Part shown: positions 7,868 to 15,479 of the stretch, one piece after another
How the letters are laid out: every line of letters starts with the position of its first letter
How positions within the stretch are numbered: position 1 is the stretch's first letter
Virus record (IMG/VR): IMGVR_UViG_3300050821_007467
Location: 1 to 40,664 of that record
DNA length: 40,664 bases
Reading direction: 5' to 3' (one strand)
Source: a virus
Translations under genes and position numbers: made by a program
Notes under the pieces: model-generated
Databases searched by the model: none
The model's input: the letters and a program-made list of their open reading frames with translations, nothing else
Told to the model about the DNA's origin: nothing

Positions 7868-9043
7868 TCATTTTGTGCAATGACGGGCAACAAAGGCACT
7901 CTCCCAATCACCAGGACTAGTCTGTTTACAGATGCGCAAGTTTTGATAAAGCGGCAACTGCCAACGCCAGCTTGCCCAATGCGAAAGCATAAGTGTAATA
8001 CGCGGGTGCCCAATTGCCCCGGCCAGATGTACCGCAGCCGTGTCAACGGTCACAATTTCATCCATCAAGGACATCAAGGCGGCGCAATCGGCAAAGTCTT
8101 CAAACCTAATGCCGTTTTGCTGTACACTGTGCAACATAGCTTCGCCACCAAGATAACAAATAAATTTAGTGTGAGAACAAGAACGCGGAAAATCATCCTT
8201 GTGTTCAACACCAACGGACCACGCAATACCGATATTTTTATGGGTTCTATCAATTGTATTACGCCATTTATCAATCCATGCCGGAGCAACATTTAAATAA
8301 GGCGCAGCCCTCCCGGTCAAGTCGCTGAATTGCCCCATCAAAAGCAAAATAGAGCAAACATAGTCCGCATCAACAAGCTCATGCGTCACCGGCGCGACCT
8401 GTGCGGCCAAGCGTTCAAGCTCCGGTGGCACTTGCAGTACTACATCAGCGCCCATTGCTTGAAGCTGCGGCACAAACCGCAACATCATAATGGTGTCGCC
8501 AAAACCATGATCGTGGATCAGCAACAACTTCTTGCCAGCGATGGTCTCGCCGCGCCACGGCTTTAGTCCGCACTCCATCGCGACTGCCCACTGCGGGCGC
8601 ATGAATAGCGAAGAATTTTGTTCGCAATAGGCAAACTCATCAAAGCCTTCCTGCCAACACCCAAGCTGCAACAAGATCATAGCTCGGTTGTAGCGCGCCA
8701 GCACGGTGCGGGCACAAGCCAATGCTATATCAATTTCTGCAAGGGCTCGCAGCGGGTCATTATTGCGTATGAGCCTGGTCGAGCAATCAAGATGGCTAAT
8801 ATAGTCTGCAATGACACCATCACTAGGTTTACTTTCAATTGCGCAATAGCCAACGATTTTATCCCCGCGCCGCATCGCCATGCGCTCCGGAATAGTAATC
8901 GGTGTGCCATTGACATGCGCACTGACATTAAGAATTTCACCGTCCCTGGTCAAGCCACGCCAACCAACGGCAGTGTGTTCACAAACGATCACCGGCGCCA
9001 GGTCCGGTGCCTCAAACTGGAAAAAATGCTGTGGCTTGGTCAT
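7868..9043 (-). CDS. Glycosyltransferase, GT9/heptosyltransferase-like C-terminus
   Basis: A 391-residue protein starting at an ATG that overlaps the stop of the second capsid gene as ATGA. The middle has helical TPR-like sequence (NDPLRALAEIDIALACARTVLARYNRAMILLQLGCWQEGFDEF, shown by A/L/Y spacing). Then comes the hallmark W.GE...GKKLLLIHDHGFGDTIMMLRF, and a C-terminal DEIVTVDTAAVHLAGAIGHP like the donor-binding end of GT9/heptosyltransferase-like enzymes. TPR proteins with this C-terminus are common near phage and bacterial surface glycosylation genes. Its location between capsid-2 and the methyltransferase suggests glycosylation of virion proteins or of host surface sugars (inference). Confidence 0.82.
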   Translation of the reverse strand: MTKPQHFFQFEAPDLAPVIVCEHTAVGWRGLTRDGEILNVSAHVNGTPITIPERMAMRRGDKIVGYCAIESKPSDGVIADYISHLDCSTRLIRNNDPLRALAEIDIALACARTVLARYNRAMILLQLGCWQEGFDEFAYCEQNSSLFMRPQWAVAMECGLKPWRGETIAGKKLLLIHDHGFGDTIMMLRFVPQLQAMGADVVLQVPPELERLAAQVAPVTHELVDADYVCSILLLMGQFSDLTGRAAPYLNVAPAWIDKWRNTIDRTHKNIGIAWSVGVEHKDDFPRSCSHTKFICYLGGEAMLHSVQQNGIRFEDFADCAALMSLMDEIVTVDTAAVHLAGAIGHPRITLMLSHWASWRWQLPLYQNLRICKQTSPGDWESAFVARHCTK

Positions 9044-10119
9044 TTCCATGTCGGGGTCATCCACGCAACGCCGCGCGGATCACGCAGCGCCCAGCTAACC
9101 ACCCAGCGCATTTTGACCGCAATACTGTCCGTTTGCCACACGCTGCGTTCCGGTCCTACTGAACCAACTGGCTGCGGGGCCGTGTCCATGTGCAACGTTG
9201 CGGCGTTGCTGGTTTCAATTATTGGGTCAGTCCCGATAACGGAAGCGATGGCATTCTGCGCAATGGCCATTAAGTCATTGCCCATCGCGGACGAGCCAAA
9301 AATGGTGTTGGCGCTTTCTGATGGCGTTTCACCACCACGGATAAACCGCATCTGCAGCACGAATGAGCGTTGCGGTGAACCAACCAGGAAGAATGGCGTT
9401 TGTCCATTGCCAGCGACAGGCGCCACCGCACCAACTAAGGTGCTGATGTCTTCATAATAGGCTTCAAAAATGTCAGTGGCGCTGCTCGGCGTTAGTGCAG
9501 TGACGCCATTGCGCAGGCCAGCGGGTTGCGCCGCCGATGCCGCGCCTGTGCCAAAAAATGCTGCGTCAAGCGCAAGCCCCGCCGCCTTCATCAATGCATC
9601 ACTGACCAATGCTTCCGCATTTGATGACTCTATCATTTCACGCGTCAGCACCGCAATGCTGGCCAATTGATTGGGCTGCATCGAGGCTGGCGTTAACCCA
9701 AGATTGTGCACTGGGATCGGGGCACCCTCCGCCACAAACCCTGCAGCGGTTGCGTCCACGGCAAGCCCCGGCACCAGGATAGTGCCGTGCCCGTCAAACG
9801 CCAACACCAACCCCTCACGCATCACCCGTGTTGCTGATGAAACACCAGACATAACCTGAATGGCGTCGGTAACAAAAATCTGCGCAAGCTCCTGTGCCCA
9901 ACCGGGCACAGTGGTCATGGCTGGTGCACTGGCGGCACGCTCAATAATTTCGCCAATCAGCTTGTCGCGTGGCCACATTGTAGCTGCCACTTCCCCCGAC
10001 GAACGACGATAAACACTGGCCAATACCTTGGCCGTCAAAAAGCGTCGGAAGCAATTACCGGGTGGCAACGGCTCAGGTTTTGGCGCAAAAAACGCTTTTT
10101 TCACAGTACTGTCAAGCAT
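9040..10119 (-). CDS. Second HK97-fold capsid-like protein
   Basis: A 359-residue protein with a GAGGAA Shine-Dalgarno before the ATG at 10119. It is clearly paralogous to the capsid part of the fusion at 1679-4159: both contain SAPAMTTVPGWAQEL, LTREM, a P-A-G-x-x-N-G-V/I-T segment, ATLHM and a C-terminus QTDSIA(L/V)(R/K)M...W(A)(I/L)R..(P)GVAW. It lacks the protease and the coiled-coil delta segment and has a short basic N-terminus instead. It could be a minor capsid subunit, a capsomer for special positions, a decoration protein with the same fold, or a captured capsid gene. Sharing an operon with the fusion makes co-expression likely. Confidence 0.88.
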   Translation of the reverse strand: MLDSTVKKAFFAPKPEPLPPGNCFRRFLTAKVLASVYRRSSGEVAATMWPRDKLIGEIIERAASAPAMTTVPGWAQELAQIFVTDAIQVMSGVSSATRVMREGLVLAFDGHGTILVPGLAVDATAAGFVAEGAPIPVHNLGLTPASMQPNQLASIAVLTREMIESSNAEALVSDALMKAAGLALDAAFFGTGAASAAQPAGLRNGVTALTPSSATDIFEAYYEDISTLVGAVAPVAGNGQTPFFLVGSPQRSFVLQMRFIRGGETPSESANTIFGSSAMGNDLMAIAQNAIASVIGTDPIIETSNAATLHMDTAPQPVGSVGPERSVWQTDSIAVKMRWVVSWALRDPRGVAWMTPTWK

Positions 10120-10128
10120 GGTAGTTCC

Positions 10129-10233
10129 TCATTTGATTGTACCACCTGGTGGGAAGCCAACTGAAATCCAAAGCACAATGCCAAACACTAACGCTAAAGC
10201 CAAAATAATGAATAACCGCTCCCACCACTTCAT
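10129..10233 (-). CDS. 34-residue single-span membrane protein
   Basis: A short frame from the ATG at 10233 to the TGA at 10131-10129, nine bases before the capsid-2 gene. It is MKWWER followed by a strongly hydrophobic segment (FIILALALVFGIVLWISVGF) and a short polar tail, so one membrane span is predicted. AGGAA lies about 12 bases upstream, a somewhat long spacing. Function unknown; small membrane peptides in late operons can assist lysis or superinfection exclusion, but nothing here decides this. Confidence 0.5.
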   Translation of the reverse strand: MKWWERLFIILALALVFGIVLWISVGFPPGGTIK

Positions 10234-10257
10234 AGTTTGATTTGTTCCTGTTAGGGC

Positions 10258-10344
10258 GGTCGGTGTGACCCGCACCAAGCAACAAGCCACACCGACCATG
10301 AGAGGCACTGGCGGGGTGCACAACCCCAGGGAAGCGGGCCTCTC
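10258..10344 (-). other. Two strong stem-loops between RHH gene and capsid-2 unit
   Basis: Two inverted repeats lie side by side: GGTCGGTGTG/CACACCGACC (10258-10267 with 10288-10297), and an outer GAGAGGC/GCCTCTC (10300-10306 with 10338-10344) enclosing GGGGT/ACCCC (10313-10317 with 10323-10327). On the minus strand they follow immediately after the RHH stop codon. No T-run follows, so a processing site, a pause/attenuation structure or a structured RNA is more likely than a simple terminator. Confidence 0.4.
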
Positions 10345-10559
10345 TATTTGTCTTGATAATGCTTGAGCACAAACAACCGCACTGCTGATGTCAGACTACT
10401 AGGTTGATAACCTTGCTTGATCTGTTCAACTAACTCTTGTGTAGTGATATTTTGGTCCACTGCAATTTTATGCAGTGCGTCCCAAAATTCAACTTCCAGA
10501 CTTAGGCTAGTTTGTCTACCCCATACTTCTACTGAATGCTTCCTTGCTGTTTGCGCCAT
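10344..10559 (-). CDS. Ribbon-helix-helix protein (RHH_4-like)
   Basis: A 71-residue protein. The short strand RQTSLSLEVEFWDALHKIAVDQNIT followed by TQELVEQIKQ and SSLTSAVRLFVLKHY (sequence given in parts) matches the RHH_4 pattern: a beta strand with alternating residues, an FWDAL helix, and a C-terminal S-x-(L)-x-x-A-(L/V)-R-(L)-(F)-V-L helix. These proteins dimerise and bind DNA through the strand pair. In a late operon it could autoregulate structural genes. An unrelated hairpin pair follows its stop codon. Confidence 0.75.
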   Translation of the reverse strand: MAQTARKHSVEVWGRQTSLSLEVEFWDALHKIAVDQNITTQELVEQIKQGYQPSSLTSAVRLFVLKHYQDK

Positions 10560-10590
10560 GACGTTGCCCCATCATTGCGCCGCCCCGTGC

Positions 10591-11610
10591 TCATAACGAT
10601 GCATCATTGAACCATGCGATGATTAGACCTCCTGGAATGCCGGGATTGCCTAGCGGGCTGTTGTACGCCACGCCTGCTGCCCCGCGTGCAAATGCTGACG
10701 CGCCACCCTGACCGGGCCATGATGCGTTAGACCCGATTGCGCCACTACCCGCATCATACGAAACAGCGTAGGCATTGCCGCCCCTTTGTCCGGTGACGTT
10801 GAGGTCGCCGCCGGTCGCGGTGCCGCCCGGTGTGCCAATTCCGGTGTTGCTGTAGCTGGCCATATCGGCGGCACCAACGTACGCAGAGCCATTTGATCCG
10901 TTGGCCGTCAAAGTAGCAATCGTCTGCGTGCCACTGGCAAGCGTCGAGGCACTACCGTTGCCGCCATTGTTTCCGCTTACTGGTGCGCCCGCGTTTCCGC
11001 GCGTAAAGGTCAGCGTGTTGGCGGGCGTGAGACCAGTCAGGAACTTTTCCAGATAACCACCAGCGCCAGTACCCGCCGACCCGATTGTAACTCCACCCGC
11101 ACCGGTTCCGCCACTGGCGCCGCTGCCGCCCCACATGCGCACCCACGCACGGGTAGCACCGGGCGGGATCGTTATCGTTGCACTGGCCGTGTAATAAATC
11201 ATAGCCAGTAAGGCACCACCGCTAGCTGTCGGGCTTTCACTGGAAAGCGAAAAACTATCCTCCTGCCAATAGCCCGTAACATCACTGCAATAAGTGCCAA
11301 AAGCCTTCCCTGCTATCGTACGATCCTTTTCTCCAAGCAGGCAAAGGAAGGGCGGATTATGCTTAAGCGTAATTGTTCCTGGCGCCGTGGGTAGCCAGTA
11401 AATTCGCTTGGTTACTGTCGCTTGCTCACCGAGCTCGCCCGTTTGCCCTTGGCACGGAACTCCAAGGCTTGTGATAGTTCCCGCTCCAACAATTCGTACG
11501 CGGTTTGTGTCAACGCTGTCGTCGCCGGGAGCGATATTGACTGTCGCCGCCGCTTGGAGCTCAACTTCGGGGCTGTCGCCGAGTGCACAGTGGAACGGGG
11601 CAAGCGGCAT
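10591..11610 (-). CDS. Tail-fibre/adhesin-like protein with glycine-rich C-terminal domain
   Basis: A 339-residue protein. Residues 1-140 are beta-rich (VDTNRVRIVGAGTITSLG..., PGTITLKHNPPFLCLLG), resembling the stem region of phage fibre proteins. From about 150 the sequence becomes very rich in Gly, Ala, Ser and Thr, with ITIPPGATRAWVRMWGGSG, GGAGGYLEKFLTGL-like repeats and GNPGIPGGLIIAWF at the C-terminus. This is the pattern of the glycine-rich receptor-binding domain of phage fibres and adhesins (PG-II-like helices in T4-type gp38 adhesins). It probably contacts the host surface. It begins 5 bases after the Ig-like gene, with a weak ribosome site, so coupling is likely. Confidence 0.75.
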   Translation of the reverse strand: MPLAPFHCALGDSPEVELQAAATVNIAPGDDSVDTNRVRIVGAGTITSLGVPCQGQTGELGEQATVTKRIYWLPTAPGTITLKHNPPFLCLLGEKDRTIAGKAFGTYCSDVTGYWQEDSFSLSSESPTASGGALLAMIYYTASATITIPPGATRAWVRMWGGSGASGGTGAGGVTIGSAGTGAGGYLEKFLTGLTPANTLTFTRGNAGAPVSGNNGGNGSASTLASGTQTIATLTANGSNGSAYVGAADMASYSNTGIGTPGGTATGGDLNVTGQRGGNAYAVSYDAGSGAIGSNASWPGQGGASAFARGAAGVAYNSPLGNPGIPGGLIIAWFNDASL

Positions 11611-11615
11611 TTCAT

Positions 11616-12056
11616 CTAGGCAGGTTCTGGCTCACCAACCGGGCTTATCGTGCCAGCTACAGCCTCACCAGGCGCGACGGTTATATCCATCGTGGTGATC
11701 AGGCTGCGCACGCCTTCACCCAAGTCAGCGTCAGCAGTGGCCGTAACCTGCACCTGACCAGGCTTGCCAGCCCGCACCGAAACTTTGGTGCTGTCACTGC
11801 CGCTAATGCGGAATACGTTGGCAATGTCCTTGTCACTGGTTTCCCAAACTACGTCGCCGTCTACAACTGCTGGATTACCTGCTGCGTCAACGTAACTAAC
11901 TTGCACATCAACTTTCATACCAACTGGTAAAGTGTACACGACTATTGGTCCTTTCGCCTTGGTGGTTACGCCATTGCACGTGGTTGCTAGCCACGTGCCG
12001 GGTTCCGATACCTGCTCTATTAAAACCGTGCCGCCATAGGTGATCTTAATCGGCAC
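11616..12056 (-). CDS. Ig-like (BIG2-type) virion protein
   Basis: A 146-residue protein with a single bacterial Ig-like fold: VVYTLPVGMKVDVQVSYVDA, VVWETSDKDIANV, KVSVRAGKPGQVQVTATAD, and closing VAGTISPVG. The W-x-(T)-S-D and G-x-(V)-x-V-T-A-T-A-D spacing is that of BIG2 domains. Such domains occur on phage heads, tails and fibres and help weak adhesion to cells or surfaces. It lies between terL (2 bases away) and the fibre gene. Confidence 0.78.
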   Translation of the reverse strand: MPIKITYGGTVLIEQVSEPGTWLATTCNGVTTKAKGPIVVYTLPVGMKVDVQVSYVDAAGNPAVVDGDVVWETSDKDIANVFRISGSDSTKVSVRAGKPGQVQVTATADADLGEGVRSLITTMDITVAPGEAVAGTISPVGEPEPA

Positions 12057-12058
12057 GG

Positions 12059-13816
12059 CTATGCAATCAAGGTGCTAAGGTCAAGGGGCGCCGGAGGTTT
12101 TTTGACTAACGCCAGATTACAAGCCATCGCCATCGCTACCAATGCATCAATACGTGCCTGATACTGACTGATGCTTTTGTCAAACTTGCGGTTACCTGCA
12201 GGGTCACGCGTCACCACCGCATTGTTGGCGCACCACGTCAGCGCCGGGTGGCCACCATGCCGGAGCTTTTTGCCAACCAACAGGCGCTCCACAACGTCTA
12301 CGGCGGTTGACATGTCCTTGTAACCTTGGCCGTGCTCAACCAGCGGCACGTTGCAGCCGATGGCGTCAAGCTCACGTTTGAGCTCTTCCATGCGCCAGCG
12401 GTCAAAGGCTATGCCGCGTATCTTGTGCTTGCCGTGTAGCTCCGCGATCTTACGGGCTATTACGCGCGGGTCCGTGGTCATGCCAGCTTCAAAGACGATA
12501 CCCTCCTTGGCCCAGGCCGCGTAAGGGGCGCCGTCTTCATTGGTGCGGGCGTTAAGGTCACCCGGCACCCACACGTAAGGCACCACGCTGACTTCACCAC
12601 TGACAGGGTCCTGCGCCGCGAGTACCAAAGCGGACATATCCCGTGTACTGCCCAGGTCCAGGCCACCGTAGACAATCATCCCTGGATTGATGGCAGGCGT
12701 CGCCACGCACGCCTTCCACGCGGAAGGCTCTATGAACCGCGCCTCCGCAGCGATGCGCTGGTTTAGAATCAAGTTACGGAACGCATTTTCCTGTGCCGGT
12801 ATGCGCTGGCCCTGCAACGCCATGCGCCGCACATCCTCCATGCTGCGGAAGTCACCCAACGCCGGGTTGGCCATGTGCCAAGTTTTAACATCCCACGGGT
12901 CAGCCTCATCCGGGGCAGTGTACAACGTCAGGTGGAAGCTTGGATCTTTAATGTCCCCGGCTTTGACTTTAATGCCGTAGTCAATCAGTTGGCTGAACGG
13001 CGCCGCGCTGGTGGCAGCCTGCGTGCTGATGACCAATAACAGCGGCTCCTTGCGGGCGCCCATGGCGCTGTCCATAGTGTCGTACAGTTCGCGGCTGTTG
13101 GACTGGCCAAGCTCATCATACACCACAAAGCTAGGGCTAAGGCCCATCTTGGTTTTAGCTTCACTGGTCAGTGTGTAAAATACACTGTGATTGTCTAGGT
13201 CTTCAATATCCTTCCGAGCACGGTACACGTTGCTGCGGTCACGCAGGTAGTCATTGGCCCGCAGCATGGCGTACATTTCATTAAACAACTTGCTGGCCTG
13301 GAAACGATCGTTAGCACAGGCGTATACTTCACCGCGCTCTTCGGCCTCCGGCCCGGACAAATGACACAGCGCAAGCGCCGCCGCCAATTGGGTTTTACCA
13401 TTCTTGCGGCCCATACTGAGCACCGCCGTCCGCACCAGGCGCCGCCCTTCATTGTCCGTGGCGTAAACTGCCTCAATAAACTGCCGCTGCCAGGGTCGCA
13501 GGCTTAACTTCTGCCCCTCAAGCTCCCCGGAAGTAATTACAAGGCTTTCAATGAAGGCAATGACCTTGGCGGCACGATTGCGACCCGGCGTTTGCCAGGG
13601 CTGGCGCGGCTCACTGGGGTTATAAACCCCGCGCCTTCTGCGGCGATGCACTGGGGCGCCATTAATGCGCTGCAGGCGTGCGTCGCGTTCTTCCTGCACT
13701 GCAGCACGCAGCCGCATAGCCCGCTTTTCAATAGAGGTATATTTACCCCTGCCACCAGGGTTGGGGTTAGTTTCCACCTTTTTATTGGGCTTGGCGCCCG
13801 GACCACGTACACCCAC
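12059..13816 (-). CDS. terL: Terminase large subunit (HK97-like)
   Basis: A 585-residue DNA-packaging motor. Walker A is GRKNGKT (136-142), Walker B is VVYDE (231-235), followed by the coupling region LLLVISTQA. The RNase H-like nuclease domain shows GGLDLGSTRDMSALVL and FDRW, with a late D in QARIDALVAMAMA. Length and motifs match the Terminase_1/HK97 group. The start is GTG at 13816: an in-frame TAA lies two codons upstream and GAGG lies about 7 bases away; the ATG at 13820 is out of frame. No small terminase subunit is recognisable nearby; it may be outside the window or too diverged. Confidence 0.95.
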   Translation of the reverse strand: MGVRGPGAKPNKKVETNPNPGGRGKYTSIEKRAMRLRAAVQEERDARLQRINGAPVHRRRRRGVYNPSEPRQPWQTPGRNRAAKVIAFIESLVITSGELEGQKLSLRPWQRQFIEAVYATDNEGRRLVRTAVLSMGRKNGKTQLAAALALCHLSGPEAEERGEVYACANDRFQASKLFNEMYAMLRANDYLRDRSNVYRARKDIEDLDNHSVFYTLTSEAKTKMGLSPSFVVYDELGQSNSRELYDTMDSAMGARKEPLLLVISTQAATSAAPFSQLIDYGIKVKAGDIKDPSFHLTLYTAPDEADPWDVKTWHMANPALGDFRSMEDVRRMALQGQRIPAQENAFRNLILNQRIAAEARFIEPSAWKACVATPAINPGMIVYGGLDLGSTRDMSALVLAAQDPVSGEVSVVPYVWVPGDLNARTNEDGAPYAAWAKEGIVFEAGMTTDPRVIARKIAELHGKHKIRGIAFDRWRMEELKRELDAIGCNVPLVEHGQGYKDMSTAVDVVERLLVGKKLRHGGHPALTWCANNAVVTRDPAGNRKFDKSISQYQARIDALVAMAMACNLALVKKPPAPLDLSTLIA

Positions 13817-14331
13817 GCATTAACCTCGTTTTTCGGTTGCACAACCTAGAGTTATGAAATTAAGGCATGATAACTTGCCATACTGAAATACCTTAAATAC
13901 AACCTGCAGCCCTGCATGGCTTGAAAAAGCTACCTAAACACCTATGAAAACTGCCTGTAAGCCCCTGTAAATACTGAAAGTTTATGCTTTGTCCAAGGCC
14001 AGCCGGTATCAGGTGCGCTTCACGAAAAAATGTTTAATGAATACAAGCACTTAGTTATGACAGTTCCTTTTTTTCGGGTGCCGCCGCGTCAAACGGCCGC
14101 AAAAGGGCCTCTTTTTGTCTAGCCCCCCTGCCCCTGAAGCTACCATCACCTATCCCCCTGTTTTCATTAGGCTTTTTCAGGGATAATATGAAAAGCTTTC
14201 AATACGAGTTCCATACTTCATTACGTGCTAAATAACACCACTATCATATTGTGATTGTTGAATAAAATAGCTATGCTGAAACGCTGTAGCGTCCACATAT
14301 GAATGCGTGTATGAATGTGTCGCGTTATAAC
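13817..14331 (-). promoter_or_regulatory. Gap of about 515 bases before terL
   Basis: No convincing gene on either strand. On the minus strand it holds a direct repeat TTACAGGGGC-TTACAGGCAG (two TTACAGG copies 10 bases apart, near 13955-13975), two TGCAGG copies near 13905-13920, a C-run near 14120-14160 and a weak CAAAAGGG/CTCTTTTTG inverted repeat near 14100. A 31-codon basic frame at 14146-14051 has an AGGTG-like site but no recognisable relatives. The position, just before terL and after the HNH gene, suits a packaging (cos/pac) site or the late promoter, but no motif proves either. Confidence 0.35.
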
Positions 14332-14655
14332 CTACACACGCGGGGTGGTTGCATTGCTTGGGTGGCGTGGGTCAGTTGGCCAACCATCAAAGCCACATGC
14401 ATGCGTGTAACCATGTAGTTCCTCAATGTGCTTGGTTTTGTTGTGGCAGTGTATGCACAGGGATTGTAATTCACTGGTGACAAACAAATTATAATCACCA
14501 TGGTGTGGCACAACATGGTCAACGTGCGTGGCAGGCACAGCCATGCCAACAGCACGGCAATACTTACACAACGGTTCAGTACGTAGCTGGTGCCTGCGTC
14601 TACGCTTCCACGCAGCCAAGCCGTACCAACCCCAACGATGACGTCTGCTAGGCAT
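14332..14655 (-). CDS. HNH endonuclease, terminase-associated type
   Basis: A 107-residue nuclease. Two zinc-binding pairs (C30/C33 and C67/C70) frame the HNH core: VDHVVPHHGD with D46-H47, and CHNKTKH with H71-N72. The basic N-terminus and this spacing match small phage HNH proteins encoded beside terminase genes, such as HK97 gp74, some of which stimulate terminase cleavage (family knowledge). Its start overlaps the end of the zinc-finger gene by 8 bases. It probably helps genome packaging rather than homing, because its composition matches its neighbours. Confidence 0.85.
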   Translation of the reverse strand: MPSRRHRWGWYGLAAWKRRRRHQLRTEPLCKYCRAVGMAVPATHVDHVVPHHGDYNLFVTSELQSLCIHCHNKTKHIEELHGYTHACGFDGWPTDPRHPSNATTPRV

Positions 14656-14830
14656 GCCTCACCATCGCTGGGAATGGCAACTCTGGCTCATCATGCACCT
14701 GCACCGCTGGCACAGCGTTCTGACGCTTTGCAAAGTCCGCTTTGCATTGGTCACTGCACCAAGGCCCAATCCACGAGTCGCTGCCATAACGACACTTGAC
14801 TTCACGCATGCAGTTGACACACAACATCAT
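14648..14830 (-). CDS. Small zinc-finger protein
   Basis: A 60-residue protein with CVNC near the N-terminus and CSDQC at about residues 25-29 (four Cys, treble-clef or ribbon-like), ending in an acidic and Pro-rich tail. Either of two adjacent ATG codons could start it. It overlaps the HNH genes on both sides. Role unknown; a nucleic-acid or protein-binding accessory is plausible. Confidence 0.6.
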   Translation of the reverse strand: MMLCVNCMREVKCRYGSDSWIGPWCSDQCKADFAKRQNAVPAVQVHDEPELPFPAMVRHA

Positions 14831-15461
14831 GGACGTTGTCCTGTTTTACACCTTTCCGCAAATTGTCAACTCCCCAAAGCGGCTGCAAATTACTATAGTG
14901 AAAACACTCCTGCTGCTGCTCAGGCTTTGTTAAGTCAAACGCAACGCAAGGCTTGATATGGTCAACATGCCATACAGGCTCATTGTTAATGCGCCATTGA
15001 CCACGATTAGTCCAAGTCATACCAGGTAAAAATTGTTTTTCTAAATGTTCACGAAAATATTCCACGGTGCAACCAAGTAATTTAAGAGTGTTGGTAGCCT
15101 TCTTTTTTCCATCCAAAGCATTACGCAATCGGCTTCTTAGCATGCGTCTAAGTTGATGATCAATATCAGTTTTATATTTACCACGTGTATATTTTCGCCT
15201 CCACATTTTATTAATTTTTAAACGCTTGGCATGTCGCTCAGGTTTTTTGGTGTTTGCCTTTGCACACTCAACACACGCAAGATTGCGCCGCCATCCATTT
15301 AAGTGTGGATGCTTAACACAGATTTTTCCAAATCTGTATTTAGTGCTAGGCTGTATTGGCATTGTCCGTAAAAAACCGTTGTGAGATTCAAAAGATTCCC
15401 AACCGAACATGCTGCGCACGGCAGGGATTGTGCCTACCAACTGCCGAGCCTGCAACCACAC
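14802..15461 (-). CDS. HNH homing-type endonuclease (AT-rich insert)
   Basis: An open frame of 219 codons; the start is uncertain (GTG at 15461, ATG at 15410 or ATG at 15362), and none has a good ribosome site. The C-terminal half has LLGCTVEYFREHLEKQF, WHVDHIKPCVAFDL and YSNLQPLWGVDN, the pattern of a free-standing HNH family found as mobile genes in phages (LGC....F..HLE.QF / WHxDHIxP / NLQPLW). The N-terminus has two Cys pairs (CVKH, CVEC) and is very rich in Lys and Arg. The gene is clearly richer in A+T than its neighbours, which together with the missing ribosome site suggests recent insertion between the NusG-like gene and the zinc-finger gene. Confidence 0.8.
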   Translation of the reverse strand: MWLQARQLVGTIPAVRSMFGWESFESHNGFLRTMPIQPSTKYRFGKICVKHPHLNGWRRNLACVECAKANTKKPERHAKRLKINKMWRRKYTRGKYKTDIDHQLRRMLRSRLRNALDGKKKATNTLKLLGCTVEYFREHLEKQFLPGMTWTNRGQWRINNEPVWHVDHIKPCVAFDLTKPEQQQECFHYSNLQPLWGVDNLRKGVKQDNVHDVVCQLHA

Positions 15462-15479
15462 GCTCCCAAGCGTAGGATC

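Noticed and set aside
8618-9457. Open plus-strand frame of 279 codons
   Set aside because: It lies antisense to the glycosyltransferase and second capsid genes, both of which have clear family motifs; its protein has no recognisable features.
10112-10372. 86-codon minus-strand frame overlapping the stem-loops
   Set aside because: It spans the hairpins and the RHH stop in another frame, with no ribosome site. The 34-residue membrane frame is the better candidate here.
14051-14146. 31-codon basic frame in the gap before terL
   Set aside because: An AGGTG-like site precedes it, but it is too short and shows no family pattern; kept only as a remark.
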